NCBI GenBank assembly: GCA_963978905.1
Contig: OZ022259.1
Coordinates: 5,580,001-5,644,000, forward strand
Source of the DNA: Trichostrongylus colubriformis
Taxonomy: Eukaryota; Nematoda; Chromadorea; Rhabditida; Trichostrongylidae
DNA: 64,000 nt
Direction: 5' to 3'
Part shown: in pieces, positions 45,591 to 58,413 of the stretch
How positions within the stretch are numbered: the stretch's first letter is position 1
Layout of the letters: the number at the start of each line of letters is the position of its first letter
Program-made: the position numbers and the translations under genes
The notes under the pieces: model-generated
What the model saw: the letters and a program-made list of their open reading frames with translations, nothing else
Told to the model about the DNA's origin: nothing
Databases searched by the model: none

Positions 45591-46953
45591 TGATCGAAGC
45601 CCTTCCCTCTAATCAGTTATGAACCTAACAGAGTCATGAGATCGCTCACTGTGCAACGGGCCAGTTTTTCGACCATTATGCCTCTTTTCTACGTGTTTGT
45701 GTGAGCCATCAAAGTTGGCGCAAGGTCATATCTCACATGGCACCTATGCCTAAGTGGGTGTAATCAAGCGGAACGATTTGGATCCAGAACGTCTCGTAAT
45801 TCAGTTCAGTATCTTCATTTCTTTCTTGTTCTCATTAGCCACCCTTCGCAGCCGATTCATGTTAGAGCGAAGTGCCGTTTTTGCACACCAGGCTCACCTA
45901 GAAACATTAGCACGCCGGCGACATTGCATCGAAGTGCTGGAACGCACGTTTTCTGCCGCGTGGGACAATGCCTCCCAATGGAAGGGCTGCATCACAGAAA
46001 ATTCCTTTTATCAATTGATTTGAAATCCACAAATTATCAATTTTTATCAACATGAACAAGGGCCTCGAGGGTGAACATGGTCCGCTTACATCTTTTCAAG
46101 AAGTTTTCTTTCGTGATTTGGGTACATTAGAAGTGATCTTCTTAGAGGAGTGTTTTTTAAAAGACAAGTCTGACCTAGGATATACAAACCTTCTCGTAAC
46201 ACACATAACAAACAAATTGACGTAATAGATAATACATATGATCAAGTAACAGATTCAAGAATGTGAGGAAAAAATGAAATGTGCAAAAGCTCGGAGGACT
46301 TTCATTCAGGAAACAAAGAATTACACGACGAATGCATGTAAAAAATCAAAGAAAGGGCGCACACACTCGTGCTGTATGAAACTTTACTAACCAGGGAAGG
46401 GTTTCAATTTCCCACGAAACTTTGAAATGAGACCTTATTGGAACAATGGAGTCTCGAATGCTGATTACAAAAATGATAACCGAACTGCAAAATGCCGTTC
46501 TGAAGCGAGTCAGGAGGATTTAAGATTTTCCTGCGAAGTCTCATCGTTCTGGTACTTTGCTAGGTGTGGTTCACCAAAAGTTCTATTAGAGAGGGTTAAA
46601 CTCACTGTGCACCACTTCTAAAGCAAGAGCGCTAACACCGAGCCACGGCGAGACCGTTGCTGTATTGCTTGTTGTTAGCTCGGTGATGCGTCACTTCAAA
46701 AGTACCTGGTCGATGAGTCATCGCAAGTCAACTTCGATCCGATGTAAATCACATCTTTTACCATTGTAATCAGCATTCGAGACATAATCGATCCATCTAG
46801 ATCATGTCGAACTTCCATGGGAAGTTGATACCCTTCTTTGACAAGTGGTTGAAGCTACAAAAAAGGTCACCTTCACATTTCACTCGCATGTATACGAGAT
46901 ACATTAGAAACAGCTTGTGAATCGTTCATCTAGGAATACTGCCCGATTACTAA
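45591..46953. other. Intergenic, nothing recognised
   Basis: A plus ORF at 45754-46023 (89 codons, includes RRHCIEVLERTFSAAWDNAS) is open but has no recognised domain and no clear splice context. Confidence 0.3.
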
Positions 46954-47478
46954 TTAAAGTCAGTGATGGGGGAAATTCGGACGAATAGTGAAAATTGTAG
47001 TGAATGTGAAAGTCCAAGTGCTTAGTAATATAACGGTGAAGAAAATGGCTGAGAACCCGAGCAATAAGACCCCCATCCTACTGTTGATTCTTGCGGACGA
47101 CCTTTCCGTCAAGAGGCGTTAGTCGACGAGTTTTCTATTGGTGCCAAGTCGTAAACACTAAGGGATGTTTGGAAATACGACAGCATCTATTTTCTGGGAA
47201 GATCTTCAAGCTAAAACTGAGAAAGCGCGCCGCGATACCTTCAACCCTGCCGCAGCTCTTTGGCACCTCCCATCCCAGCCAATCAGGGATGCTCGTCACT
47301 AGGAGGCGGACCGAGCCAACAAAGGCGGCTGAAGGTAAAAAAAAGGCCGCCACTCCACAGCTCAGAGGCGCCTTTCGCGTCGGATTTCGACGCAGATAGG
47401 TTATTAGATCCCTAGTTTTCAAGTGACTGACTTCTTCTAGGAATTCCTTATCACCCGCATTATCCCTATCTGTCTTTA
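46954..47478. repeat. Family A MITE (long type), most complete copy
   Basis: TTAAAGTCAGTGATGGGGGA at the left, ATTATCCCTATCTGTCTTTA at the right. It serves as the uninterrupted reference that shows where the 5924-9015 copy was split (between GGCGGACCGAGCCAAC and GGCGGCTGAAGG, about 47315-47335). Confidence 0.78.
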
Positions 47479-47769
47479 GGGGCTTAATAAAGGTAGTATG
47501 CCATATAGGGGAAGATGATCTAAAGATCTGCTGTCGAGCCATAAGGGTCGTGAAAATAGCTGTTTACAAATAAGCTGAAGCAGTATTTATTCTCGGGCCC
47601 ACTTGTGAAGTGAGCACTTTAAGGGTCGAGGGCTTCCCACTGAAATACAAGCGATGTCTTAGACTTCAAAAACAAACAACTCTATGTGTATGACTGTTAC
47701 CCAAAAAGCTTTCAAAGTCTCAATACTTTACTCAACGTAGTCAACCTTGGACCCTTTTAGAAGAGAACT

Positions 47770-48231
47770 ATGCCACGGCGGAGCTTATTTCGAGAGATCG
47801 CTCCATGTTTCTTCCCATTGCTGTGCACCTTCTTAATTAATGAAATTGCCCACGGAAATTTAAAAAACTTCTATTACCATATATTCAAGTTATACTTGCT
47901 TATTGATCTCACGCTCGTATGCAGGAATCCAATTGAGATAGAGCTTCTCAGAGTGGCGGATGATCGGCGGAACGTCCGATTGAGTTTGGACGCTAGAGAG
48001 CTGAGGAGCAAAGAGGCGACACTCACGCAGTCAGGGACACAGAGTGAGAAGCAAATCGAAATTGGGGGCCAAAAACTCGAACTTGTGCTCTGCGCGTCGA
48101 GGCTATTCGAATGTTACTGGGCGGGAATTCATAAGAGTTACTATTCTTCTAGTTATTCAATTCCTGCTTTGGAACTGAAGAGATTTCTCAGTTCCTTTCG
48201 TGTTTCTGTTCATATGATAAGAAAGAAGTAA
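47770..48231 (+). CDS. Hypothetical 153-codon ORF
   Basis: Open from ATG (MPRRSLFREIAPCFFP). The second half is more protein-like than the first: after a TATGCAG acceptor-like site at about 47926 it reads NPIEIELLRVADDRRNVRLS, then LDARELRSKEATLTQSG and GGQKLELVLCASR, so it may be an exon of a spliced gene. The first half is hydrophobic and could be intron. No domain recognised. Possibly chance. Confidence 0.25.
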   Translation: MPRRSLFREIAPCFFPLLCTFLINEIAHGNLKNFYYHIFKLYLLIDLTLVCRNPIEIELLRVADDRRNVRLSLDARELRSKEATLTQSGTQSEKQIEIGGQKLELVLCASRLFECYWAGIHKSYYSSSYSIPALELKRFLSSFRVSVHMIRKK

Positions 48232-48257
48232 AGAGTGATAAGAAAGAAGTAAAGAGC
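48216..48257. repeat. Two-unit tandem repeat
   Basis: GATAAGAAAGAAGTAAAGAG is repeated twice head to tail. Confidence 0.7.
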
Positions 48258-50462
48258 TTTCAAGAGGAATCATGGAGTTTTCGTGGACGATTCCTCGAAG
48301 CGTCTCTGATAAGTGAACTTCAAAACAAGGGTATCTCACATATGTCCAGCTAAGTGCTGTATTCGAAGGGTGAATGGTAGCATATGATGACTCAGTGGAT
48401 TCGAACTACCAACTTATTACTATTTTCATGGAAGTGATTGGGTTTCAGGCTTCTGGAAGAACGACGAAGAAAGAATAAGGAATGTTGAAATTTTCCACCA
48501 CTCTCTTAGGTACAGTTTTTCATTATTGCGACAAGAATTCAAAATTTCCCCGTAAGATTCGATGAAGCTTGAAGATAGCTCATCCAAAACCGCGCTCAAA
48601 ACTGATGGCTAATCATTATAAACGAAGCGTACCGTAATTAACTACAACAGAGATCAATAGGTAACATAAACAATACTAGAGATCTTGCATCAATTGGAAA
48701 TATTTGTTGTACTTGGACCCATTACGGCTTTAGTAAAGGGATCTAGTGCAGATGAAGAGTAAAAAATTTATAGAAAAAAATAACGAAGTAAGGACTTTAC
48801 CTGATGACATATTCGTCTTCCTCTTTGATATTACTCGTGTCGAGACGCCAAGTAAGCAAATTACTATGCCACCGTTTTTTACGTACTACTGAAGAGGACG
48901 ATAGATTTGATCAGATTAGAAAACGCATACAGAGCGGAAATAGCTCACCGTATCTCTTTATTCTCCTTAGTAACGGCTTGAAGCCATTGTTGGAATCGTG
49001 TGCTTGCTCAGATGTGGGAGAAACTGCTCCAACCGAGTTTTCTAGGCTCCTGGGAGCCCTGGAGAGATGCTTTATGGACGGGGTGGCTATGAACTGTTCT
49101 GTAAATGGGATTGTGACGGCAAGGAGGCAGCTGATCGACAAGGGCAGCATACACGATTAAGCAATGTGTGAGGGGTGGGACCGACAGTAGCCGGTTCAGC
49201 GCCTCCAGGGCGCATTCGCAACGGTTGAGATGTTGGCTGCAAAGATCCTACAATAGATACATCCAGCGAAGCTAGCACTTTGTCAGCAAAAACTATTCGA
49301 AAATAAGGATTTTAAATGGCTTTAATTTTAAAGGGTTAATCTTATGTTCTGAATAAGCTTACAGCAACTGACTCGGAAATGAGGAATAGTAATGAAATTA
49401 TCTGCGAGTCATACTTGCCAGTCATACCATGTTTTCGTCCACCTGCCTATTTCAGATGTAGCCGCTGAAAAGGATCAGGTTGCTCTGAGTGATGAGAAAA
49501 ATGCATTTCTTCGGGTGAGATTGCATCTCAGACCGGTGTTTTCCGAGCACCTAATTATCCATTGCACATCCGCAACCTTAGCCTTCCTCAGCTGCAAAGC
49601 TACGCACTCATAGGAACGTGAAAATCAGCTAAAACTCCAACTAAAATTCACAGGAATAATTAATTATAATCTTGTAGTTTTTTTCGCTGATGCATGTCGA
49701 ACCGGAGGGGGCGGGGGGGGGGGCAGCACTGGTTTCGGCAATGAGATAGGCAGTCCACCATACGCAACATATGGGTGCATTAAACGATGGGTTTGTCTCG
49801 TATTGATACTGGGTAAAAACACCCCATAATGAGAAATTCAGAGGAAGAATTCCCAGAAGCGCTGTTGGAAGAAATGGGGCAGCAGGGTCCAGGGAAAGGG
49901 CCAAAAACGTTTCATTATAGAAGCATTCCCTTCTAGGACACTCATAACTATTCGACGTTTCTGCAGAGTACTTGCCCTGACCTTTTCTAGGATTATAGTA
50001 TGCTTCAAAACGACCTCAAGCTGACAATGAGGAACCTTCGCGAGGAAACCGTGTTGTCATAAGGCAGTTTTTTCAGGGAGTTTTCGTGATGTTTTACAAA
50101 CAAACCTCCATAGGTTGATATTCTGTTACCATCACAAAGGGCGTAATCTAAAAGGAAATATTAAATTTATTGACTTGTACTTACGGAAGATACTGTTTGA
50201 AACCGGTTGACAATGATGTGTGGCGAGAAATTCGCGTGTGATTTTAATCGACGTAATCGCATGCAGCGCGATCTGATTGATTATTGTGTTGCAAATAGCC
50301 ATTGAGAGTGGTCAGTCTGCAACAACCTTCGACAATCTTCGAAGGAATTTTGAATTCCTGTTCTTATGTTCGGACCCCTAAAGCGTAGTCGAGACTGGTA
50401 CATGTTTGAAATTGGAGCCTTGAGCTTTTTGGAGATAACTGGCGAGCAGTAAGTTCTTAAGG
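48258..50462. other. Intergenic, nothing recognised
   Basis: A plus ORF at 48804-49160 (118 codons) is open but unrecognised. A G-rich run of about 14 lies near 49710. No repeat family identified. Confidence 0.3.
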
Positions 50463-50748
50463 TTTGTGCACCTGTACGGAAAATCACGTGGCCGCCCATT
50501 GCGAGCGGCGCGGCGAGTGCGAACGCCAGTGGCAGGGCATAGCAGCCTTCATGCGAAGCAGTGTGGCAGGGGTGGAGGAGGCAGGCTAGCATGGGTGCAG
50601 GGGGCAGTGTGGCATGGGTGGAAGTGCAGAGGTGACGCAGCCGCGCTCTGCCGGACTCCCAAGGGCAATCGATTGGGCAAGTCGTGCTGATGGCGCTGCG
50701 AGTGCGACGACCGCGAGCGATTTTCCGTCATAAGTGCACACACCAAAG
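50463..50748. repeat. Family Z MITE with different termini
   Basis: Ends GTGCACCTGTACGGAAAATC and GATTTTCCGTCATAAGTGCA C. The core (GCGAGTGCGAACGCCAGTGG, GGGGGCAGTGTGGCATGGGT, GGGCAATCGATTGGGCAAGT) is that of 36405 and 39072, but the outer 20-30 bases differ from the 36405 copy. Confidence 0.75.
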
Positions 50749-51349
50749 TTCTTGCTAGGAATATTTTTTATTCTGTTTAATCAATTCTAGCATCGAACCT
50801 GAGCGCAGGAAAGACTTCACTACCTCGAATCATTCGAAGTACTCCTAAGCTGCAGTGCTATGAGGAATTCCTACAATAACGTAGTACGCTCATTAATATC
50901 CTTCTTTCACTCGTCGGGATTCCGATCGGATCTGATCTTTCGGCAGTCTTGGCTAGTGGGTGCTCGTTTTTCGTGGCTTATCTGATTGGCTTTTGTCGAT
51001 TAGCCTAGTAAGAATACACGAACACCCGCAACGTTATTGAATTAAGCCCAAGATAACTCTCCACGATTAGAGTGGGGAGTTTTATGGGACTACGGAATGT
51101 GCTCAATATGCCCTCTAAGGGTAGCGAGAGACATCAACCCAGTCAGCTCTCCACCTTCTGGAAACAGCTCATTCGTGAGTTATTAAAAAAACAATTCCTA
51201 TCCTTTTTGACGGGCAAGGACGTTTCAATCATACAATCCTTTTATAACTCGAAGAAAACTCGAAGTTCGATCCAGAAGACACTGACGTTCATCTGGTCAC
51301 CTGATAGTCTCATCTTGTTGCAAATTGAAACCATTACCTATCTTTATTA

Positions 51350-51460
51350 CTGAACATTTTACTTCTTGTCTTTTTGCGGATCGATTGAGAGCACGAGCTA
51401 GATCACATTTGATTGAATGCATGATCTACGGCAATCGCGTGGAAAAGACCCTAGGTTGTA
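51350..51460 (+). repeat. Direct repeat flanking the BEL relic, left copy
   Basis: TTTTACTTCTTGTC, GATTGAGAGCACG, GATCACATTTG, ATGCATGATCTA, GGAAAAGACC occur in the same order at 55215-55325, about 3.86 kb away. It could be a decayed LTR pair or a repeated coding segment. Confidence 0.5.
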
Positions 51461-52618
51461 CCAAAAGTGTTGTAGGATTCTTTAGGAAACATATAGAACT
51501 CCTGCTTACTTCGAGACAGAACCAGGCGGTCAATGAATATGATAGAATTTCTCTAAGCTTCCCGACAGAGAATATATTGACTCGCCAGATTCCGTGGAGA
51601 AAGCTACAATGCCTATAGTCGATACTCACCAAACACGCTGTCATCGACTATGAGTGGTCTCTCGCCACTAAAGCGACGGAAGCTTGCGACTCCATAACGC
51701 TGCATTGGGCCTACGAGACTGTGCGCCTCTGGCTCGTCAGCTTCAGCAACGGCGAGATTGTCATGGAAGACAGCCACGCTCAGTGCTGTGCTACTGTGAC
51801 GGCGTGCACAAATCTGTCAAGGAGCAGCGAACAATTTACTGATGGCAAAAGCCAAACTCCCATCGATACATTCCAAGACAACTGTACCAAAACTATAGCT
51901 CAGCGCTATGACGTGCATGAGACTGATCAACTTCGCGGTTTCGAATTTCGAATTGGTTGCCAGGAACCAAGAAGTCTATCTTTTCTCCGTTCCAAGATTG
52001 TGCTAGGATGATCGAGAAGCGTACCTAGTCGGAACCTAGGGCAGTTCGTTCACAACAGTAGGCTAGAAGAAGTCCTATGGACTGGTCTTTTCTGATAACG
52101 CGAAGATACAAGAGCTTGCCAGCTCGGAGGGAGCTCTTAGAAATCCAAGAGATGACTGAGATACAGAAGTTACTTCAAACCCCTATGATTCGTCAAAACC
52201 CTTATTCAAGAAGACTTCATATACCGCCGAGTATGATCCTGAAATAATGAAAGAAAGGAAGAAGTTCCAATGACACTCAAGAAAATTGCGCAGCAGCATA
52301 CGTCATCCGTTTTATAAGAGCAATCGTTTCGAGTATTAACGCTCAGACAGAAACTAAGGTAGCCCTTGCTCTAATGGATAATCAACCCAATTGGTCTGCT
52401 CCAAAACTTCTGGATACCACCCCGCTCACAAGTGCAACAAATAGTTCGGGATGTCTCTAGTGCCAGAAATTGAACCATCCCAGTTATAAATACCCAAACC
52501 AAGACGATTTACCGAAAGAGCGTGTGACAAGGGTCGCGGTCATTTGAGCAGTTGGACTCTTGATTTTCAGACCTCTCACGATCAGAGAAGCAATTGAAAG
52601 ACCGGCAAATGCCATGGC

Positions 52619-53280
52619 GTGATCACCATCTGTGAAATTACACGACTACTTCATTTGGACGTCGCATCGGATCTCTCGACGATCACTTTATTGCACATGA
52701 TGCGACGTTTCTGTGCTCGTCGGAAACTTCCGCGCACCATAACATGCGACAATGCATCTACCTTTATTTTGGGAAAAACGATTGTGAGCGACAGCATTCA
52801 AGAGGCGCAGAACGATGCGGTGATAAATCGAGAGATGAGCAACAGAGGGATCGAATGCGACTCATACCCTTATGCTCCAAAGCAGGGAGGATTTCATGAA
52901 AGAACGGTCAAATCTGTTAAGTACTTCCTGTACAAGACTCTCGGGACAACACTAGTGACTTTCGAGGAAATATCAACGGTCATAATCGAAATCGAGTTCA
53001 TACTCAATACTCGTCCAATACTTATATGACTACAGATTTCGACAATTCTCGAATTTTGCGACTCATCGATATCCTTCAAAGGGATTTTTACGTATCCGCA
53101 TCATTAATAATCAACATTCTCAACCAAGAACTGAACGCACTAAAAAAGCAGATAAGCAATCGAAGCCTTAAAAGTCATGCTAGTTGTCGGACAAGTTTTG
53201 GGAAACATGGCAGATTGATTATCTCCCGAGTCCGTGTGAAGAATGTTTACAATGTGGGACGTAAAAATGGCCGTGCCTAA
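52619..53280 (+). pseudogene. Pao/BEL retrotransposon integrase remnant
   Basis: Plus-strand frames 52619-53029 and 53026-53280 together read like a Pao/BEL integrase core and C-terminal part. Blocks are TRLLHLDVASDLSTITLLHM, RRFCARRKLPRTITCDNAST (with the catalytic D of S/C-D-N-A), YAPKQGGFHERTVKSVKYFL (with the catalytic E replaced or displaced: H-E-R), EFILNTRPI, then after a +1 shift ILRLIDILQRDFY. The expected upstream protease and reverse transcriptase are not readable. A frameshift at about 53028 and stops before 52619 mean it is dead. Direct repeats at 51350 and 55215 may mark its LTRs. Confidence 0.78.
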
Positions 53281-55214
53281 CAACTCCGCACTAGGGAGCA
53301 TGCTACTCATTTGCTAAACCACACTTCCTCGCTATTCATGGAAGATGGGAATAAACGACTTTGTAGCGAACAAGAGTGGAGTAATCCGAAATGGGATCAT
53401 ACGACTACCGTCGCATAGGTTGACCTAACAACCCATCAATCTTTTGGTTCCTCTCGAGTTGTAAAAGACGTATTTCAAGAGCAAAACTCACATGAAGAAA
53501 ATTCGTTACCGTGCGGAACAACGCAAGTAATCGACGTCACTTATGAAGAAAGAGCTCATAGGGTTACGATATAACTTACGTCCTAGACGAAGACTTCACT
53601 GAAATGAAGAAATCACCCAGCAGCTCTGCTCCTCTCAGGGTCTTGTCTGTTTGCCCATCTTCGAACAAGAAATGAACGAAACATTAGATGTGTTACATCA
53701 GTAAAAAGGCAAAGTAAAAATTTTTAGAGTCGTCGTGGGAGCATTTCCTCGCAAATGGTAACCATACAAGCACTCAACATAGGCTCCTACGCACTCGTCA
53801 GCTTCTAACTTCTAAACAAAATCAAAAACATTATTCTACGACTGACTTGGCGATTTCTTCTTACCGACACGATCTACCTAATTTTGGTTAAAAATGAAGA
53901 TTCTTCTATTTCGCGAAGAGCACAATGGGATCAGGGACATAGAAGCGAACATGACATCAACGCCACGGACATGCGTCTTTTGATGAACAAACGTCTCCTC
54001 TTACTGTACGGACCATCGCTGCCATCCACAAGTACAAGTTCGAGAAGACAGCAGAAGCCACCCAAAGAAGAACAGCAACCAATTCATTGCAAGAAACTCA
54101 CGAACTCTTCCACGAACACCGAAGTGGAGAAACACGAAAAGCAGACGTCCACTGACACTCTGTCTGAGATCAGCGACATCAGTTTGGGTATTATTTCTCC
54201 GTCGAAGACTGTCGTCGCAATGTCTGGATAAGCTGGAACACCAGATACAAGAGATAATGACAAATGGAGTCTCAATCTACTGCACAAAGGAAGAGGAAAC
54301 ACGGCGGAAGGCCCAGCTTTGGACGAAGAATACTTGTGGAAACTTATTTAAGAGTCTGCTGCTGATAATGTCCCCCAACCAGGGAATCGGTCTGTCTCGA
54401 AGAGCAAAACAAGGAGACGGACCAAAAATGCGAGACGGGAACACGTCGATGAATCGAGACAACACAAAGAGAATTTAGAAGGATCTCTCGAAGAACTCCG
54501 AGGGGCAATTCGACTTCAGCCAATTCGACAAGTCGCCGGATACACTGCACCAGTGGAGGAATTCGCAATTCGCGTCTTTTGCGATCGCATCAGTGGCCGC
54601 TATTCAGACTAATGTCTCGTTTTCATTGGTGGAGACGAGCGGTACCGTATTATTCGAGACAGTGAGATGTCAGTACTGCTTGAAGTACTGTGCCAACAGT
54701 CAGAGATGCAGCGGTACTCAATTCCAGAGTCGAAAGATCGCATCCGTGAGGCGATCATGGAAGTGGGACAAGAGCTGGACCGGTCACCGTAAAGGGATTA
54801 CTAGGATCACAGGAAAGTAATAGTTGAAAAAACCACCCAAATTTATAATGCGCATAGTAGAACTTGTACACTCAATTTCGTCTGGAATCCCTCCTTATCG
54901 ATCTTGATAATCACTCTCTAGTCACCGATCATCATTAACTGGAACATATTATGCTATATCAATCCCACTTATCCTCTGATACAACCTGTTGTAAATTTGC
55001 GATATTATAGGAATACCGTACAGCTTGTATTCTTGAGAAGCCTCGTTTTTGAGCATGTTTTTGCCATATACGACAGGTATGATGTAAACGGTACTTAATT
55101 TTTGAAATATCCGCTCTGTTGAAAGTTACTGTTTCTCTGAATGAAGTTTCCTTAAAAGCACAAGACCGCTCCTGGGTGTTGCAAAATGCAACCATTACAT
55201 TCTTAAACCTTGAT
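53281..55214 (+). other. Possible remainder of the retroelement
   Basis: Plus ORF 53884-54231 (Ser/Thr/Lys-rich, SSTNTEVEKHEKQTSTDTLS) and a frame at about 54625-54800 (GGDERYRIIRDSEMSVLLEV) are protein-like and in the same orientation as the integrase, but I recognise no domain. They may be the polyprotein tail of the element or an unrelated insert. Confidence 0.3.
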
Positions 55215-55325
55215 ATCTTTAACGTTTTACTTCTTGTCCTTCCGCAGATTGAGAGCACGGGGTGGATCACATTTGAATGCATGCATGATCTATGGCATCT
55301 ACGGAAAAGACCATCGATTCGCTGG
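55215..55325 (+). repeat. Direct repeat flanking the BEL relic, right copy
   Basis: Matches 51350-51460 over about 110 bases with scattered differences. Beyond it the two flanks diverge, so LTR identity is not proven. Confidence 0.5.
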
Positions 55326-57127
55326 CCCAAAAGTACAGCCGGAGTCATTTCATCCTCCGTGAGCGCCGGAAGAGCAAGATCCAGACTGCTCACCAAGACT
55401 GCCTCCTAGACCCGTCAACCAATACCAGTAGGACAGTGCCCGGTTAGCACTAGCGAGGATTTTTTATTAATAAAGTATATTGCACACTGTTCAGAATACA
55501 GTATAAACCGCGCGGCAGCAAGTAACTGCTTAGGTGAGTTTTGTAATCACCCAAACCTCTAGACCCCATGACTTTGCTAATTATGTTGTTTATTTTTGCA
55601 TTTGTATTAATCCACGATTATTGCGGCTTTTTTCAACAAATTTTATCCAGCAGAAATGATAATATGCAGCAAATGGATTAGTTTACTTAACAAAAACGAA
55701 TAACTGCAAGAAGCCGATAATTATTAAGCCCGTAATTATTGTGGCAATAGCGTTTTATTTGTTTCTACTGCATTAATTACTCTATCCAATTATTGCTTTC
55801 CCGTTCTTCAATCCTGTGTGACATTTTTTGCCGCTAAGTCGTATTCGAATTTGGATCTCGGATGGATTTAGTAGAATAAGGTGAAGCACATACATCTTCC
55901 GTCTCCATTCTGCTTTTTATCTCACGTAACTAACAACATGAAGAGTAAAGTAAACCCGAGAATGTCCAGTAATTCCTTTTTGTGATACATAAACAATCTC
56001 CCCAGTGGCCTTCCTTTAGGCAGCCAAGGTCAAGATTTTCAACGATCACAACGTTGCATGAACACGGGTTTTCTTGCTGCGGCGTCACGGATGCAACTGT
56101 TTCCGTCAACAAAACAATTTACAAATAAACAATGATGAAAGAAAAATTTTGTTTTTGTTCATTCCTATCTTTCCCGAGTAACTTATAAGTAGCGAGATTT
56201 TGACTGAATTAGGCGCTCTATTTGCATGCTGCACAAACTTCATATGTGCATACATATACCTATTAGAAACCGAAGTTGGTTGGCTCACGGTATGCGTTGC
56301 ATTGGAATGCATGCTAGGAATAAACACAAAAACTACGTAATAAAATATTGAGCAATACAATGCAATCGTCAATAATCATTGATAATTCAAAGGGTAAGTA
56401 AAGTGGTTATGAAAGGTGGTCTATTTGGGTTCCGCTGAGGGGGGAGGGGAGAGTAATAAAGCAGCCATTTTCCCCGCCACTTGGGTGTGCCTGATGGGAG
56501 GAGAGGTGAATAGTACCAGGTAGCTGGAAAGTAAAAGTCGCCATGATTCTGCATGTAATCTTGAAGATAGAGTTCAGATAAGTTAACGAATTTCATGAAA
56601 GATAAAAGGCATAAGGTCACTGTGATCCTTCTGCTTTTATATGGGTAAAATAATACTATTTCTCGATGGGCAGCATGTAGTACACGTCCGACCATATAGT
56701 CCTCGAAAGACGAAGGCATCTACCTCGACGCCAGTAAATTTTACTTACAGTAATACTTTATTTCCTCATCGTGACGCAGCTATGTGGTCTTATGATTGAT
56801 GGCTAGCGGCTTTCTGGCAAGCCTTTCTTTTTTCTGATTCTCTTAAATTCTGGTAAATCCTGGTGTACTGCAGCTCGAAGAATGTTCTAAGGCCATAATA
56901 CTTTTTCTTACATGTACATGTGATCTCCTCCCAAACCTGTTTTACACAGCTTACTGCACGATCTTCATTGGCTACAATTTATCATCCTACTAACCAAATG
57001 CACTGCCTCTTACATGCAAAGCTCCAGGAAACAGGGAGGCCACGAAATTCCTTTTGGACTCAATGATCTCCATTCACTGTCGACTAAATATTCGTGTGGA
57101 ATTTCGTGAAACTATTTGTAATGGGAG
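55326..57127. other. Intergenic, nothing recognised
   Basis: AT-rich, short ORFs only. Confidence 0.3.
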
Positions 57128-57245
57128 TGGTGGCTGGTGGCACGCCCCCCACATGGTCTGGGGATCAAAACCCGCATCAACGTTCGCCCAGGTCAACCGA
57201 GTCTTGCGGTGCATTCCACAGATAGGATTGATTGACGCTAACATT
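57128..57245 (+). repeat. SINE fragment
   Basis: GGTGGCTGGTGGCACGCCC, then a B-box-like GGGGATCAAAACCCGCATCA, CAGGTCAACCGAG, and TGCGGTGCATTCCACAGATA GGATTGATTG. Related to the SINE at 44055 and to the start of repeat R. Confidence 0.55.
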
Positions 57246-57978
57246 TATCAGAATTAACAACAAAATTAAATAAAAAATCCTTCATCCTCTTATTCACAAT
57301 GCCCTTTTTGGGATGCCTTTCACGACAATCCTTCTAAAACTAAGACATGGCAAAAGCAGGCCACTGGCTGATGCCGCCAGTGCTGTGTAAATGATTAAAT
57401 TTGCGTGTCGAGAAGAACACGTACTTTAGCTCGGAGATCACCTCACGAAACTACGCAAACCAGACATCACTATCACAAACAGCGTGTTATCAGTCAATGA
57501 AGATTACATCGAGGGATAGTTCGCATATCATTTTCTCTGCAACGTCTTGCATTTCTGTTGAGTCGTCCATGACAACAGATGATTTCACAAATAGCCCTAG
57601 ATGTCCCTTGCGCTGAGCTTTTGGTGGTGTGTTTTTAGAGAATCGTTAAGTGACAGGTACAGAACCGCGCCTAGCGAATGCTATTTAATCTTGACAAGGA
57701 ATTCCTGCTTGGAGAGCACAGCCAGTGAGGAGGGGTGCAGTCCCACAGAGAGAGAGATAAGAGAACCATCTCCTAGTTATCTCCTGTCCTTTGTGTTTTC
57801 GTAAGCACGAAGGCCGAAAAAACAACGCACACGAATTGAAGCAACTCCTGCTAACCTGCGCCACGCTGTCTGTTTTCACTCAGCGATGAAGTGTCATTTG
57901 AAGCGATTTGATTCAACAATACCTTGCCGGGACCAGCCAATAAGGCAGTCAAGGGCATTCTGTATCACTCCTGTACCT
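57246..57978. other. Intergenic, nothing recognised
   Basis: No gene or repeat recognised. Confidence 0.3.
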
Positions 57979-58413
57979 TTAAAGGAATCGTCCACGGAAA
58001 ATGAATTTTTGTGTCACCCATATATTTATGTTGTATTTGCCTAATGTTGGCCTCATGCAAAATTTCACGCGAAAAAAATGTGAATCTGGTTGAGATACAG
58101 CACCACAAAGTGCGGTCCCAGTGGGCGGGGCCTCCGTGTAAAAGCCTCGTCCCGTCTTCCGCCGCCGTTGGGAACGGAGAGTGGGACTGTTTCCGTAACC
58201 TTCTGTTCCTACAATGCGTCTCCGACCACGGCGGACGCGGTACGAGGCTTTTACACGGAGGCCCCGCCCACTGGGACCGCACTTTGTGGTGCTGTATCTC
58301 AGCCAGATTCACATTTTTTTCGCGTGAAATTTTGCATGAGGCCAACATTAGGCAAATACAACATAAACATATGGGTAACACAAAAACTCATTTTCCGTGG
58401 ACGATTCCTTTAA
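57979..58413. repeat. TTAA-bounded long fold-back (family B), copy 1
   Basis: TTAAAGGAATCGTCCACGGA ... TCCGTGGACGATTCCTTTAA. Arms of about 170 bases contain TTTGTGTCACCCATATATTT, GGCCTCATGCAAAATTTCAC, AGCACCACAAAGTGCGGTCC and CAGTGGGCGGGGCCTCCGTG. A unique loop of about 95 bases lies between (CTTCCGCCGCCGTTGGGAAC on the left, CCACGGCGGACGCGGTACGA on the right). The ORFs over it are palindrome text read in both directions. Confidence 0.92.

Noticed and set aside
48395..48425. GGATTCGAACT, an inverted B-box-like motif
   Set aside because: No matching A-box or tRNA stems on the minus strand.
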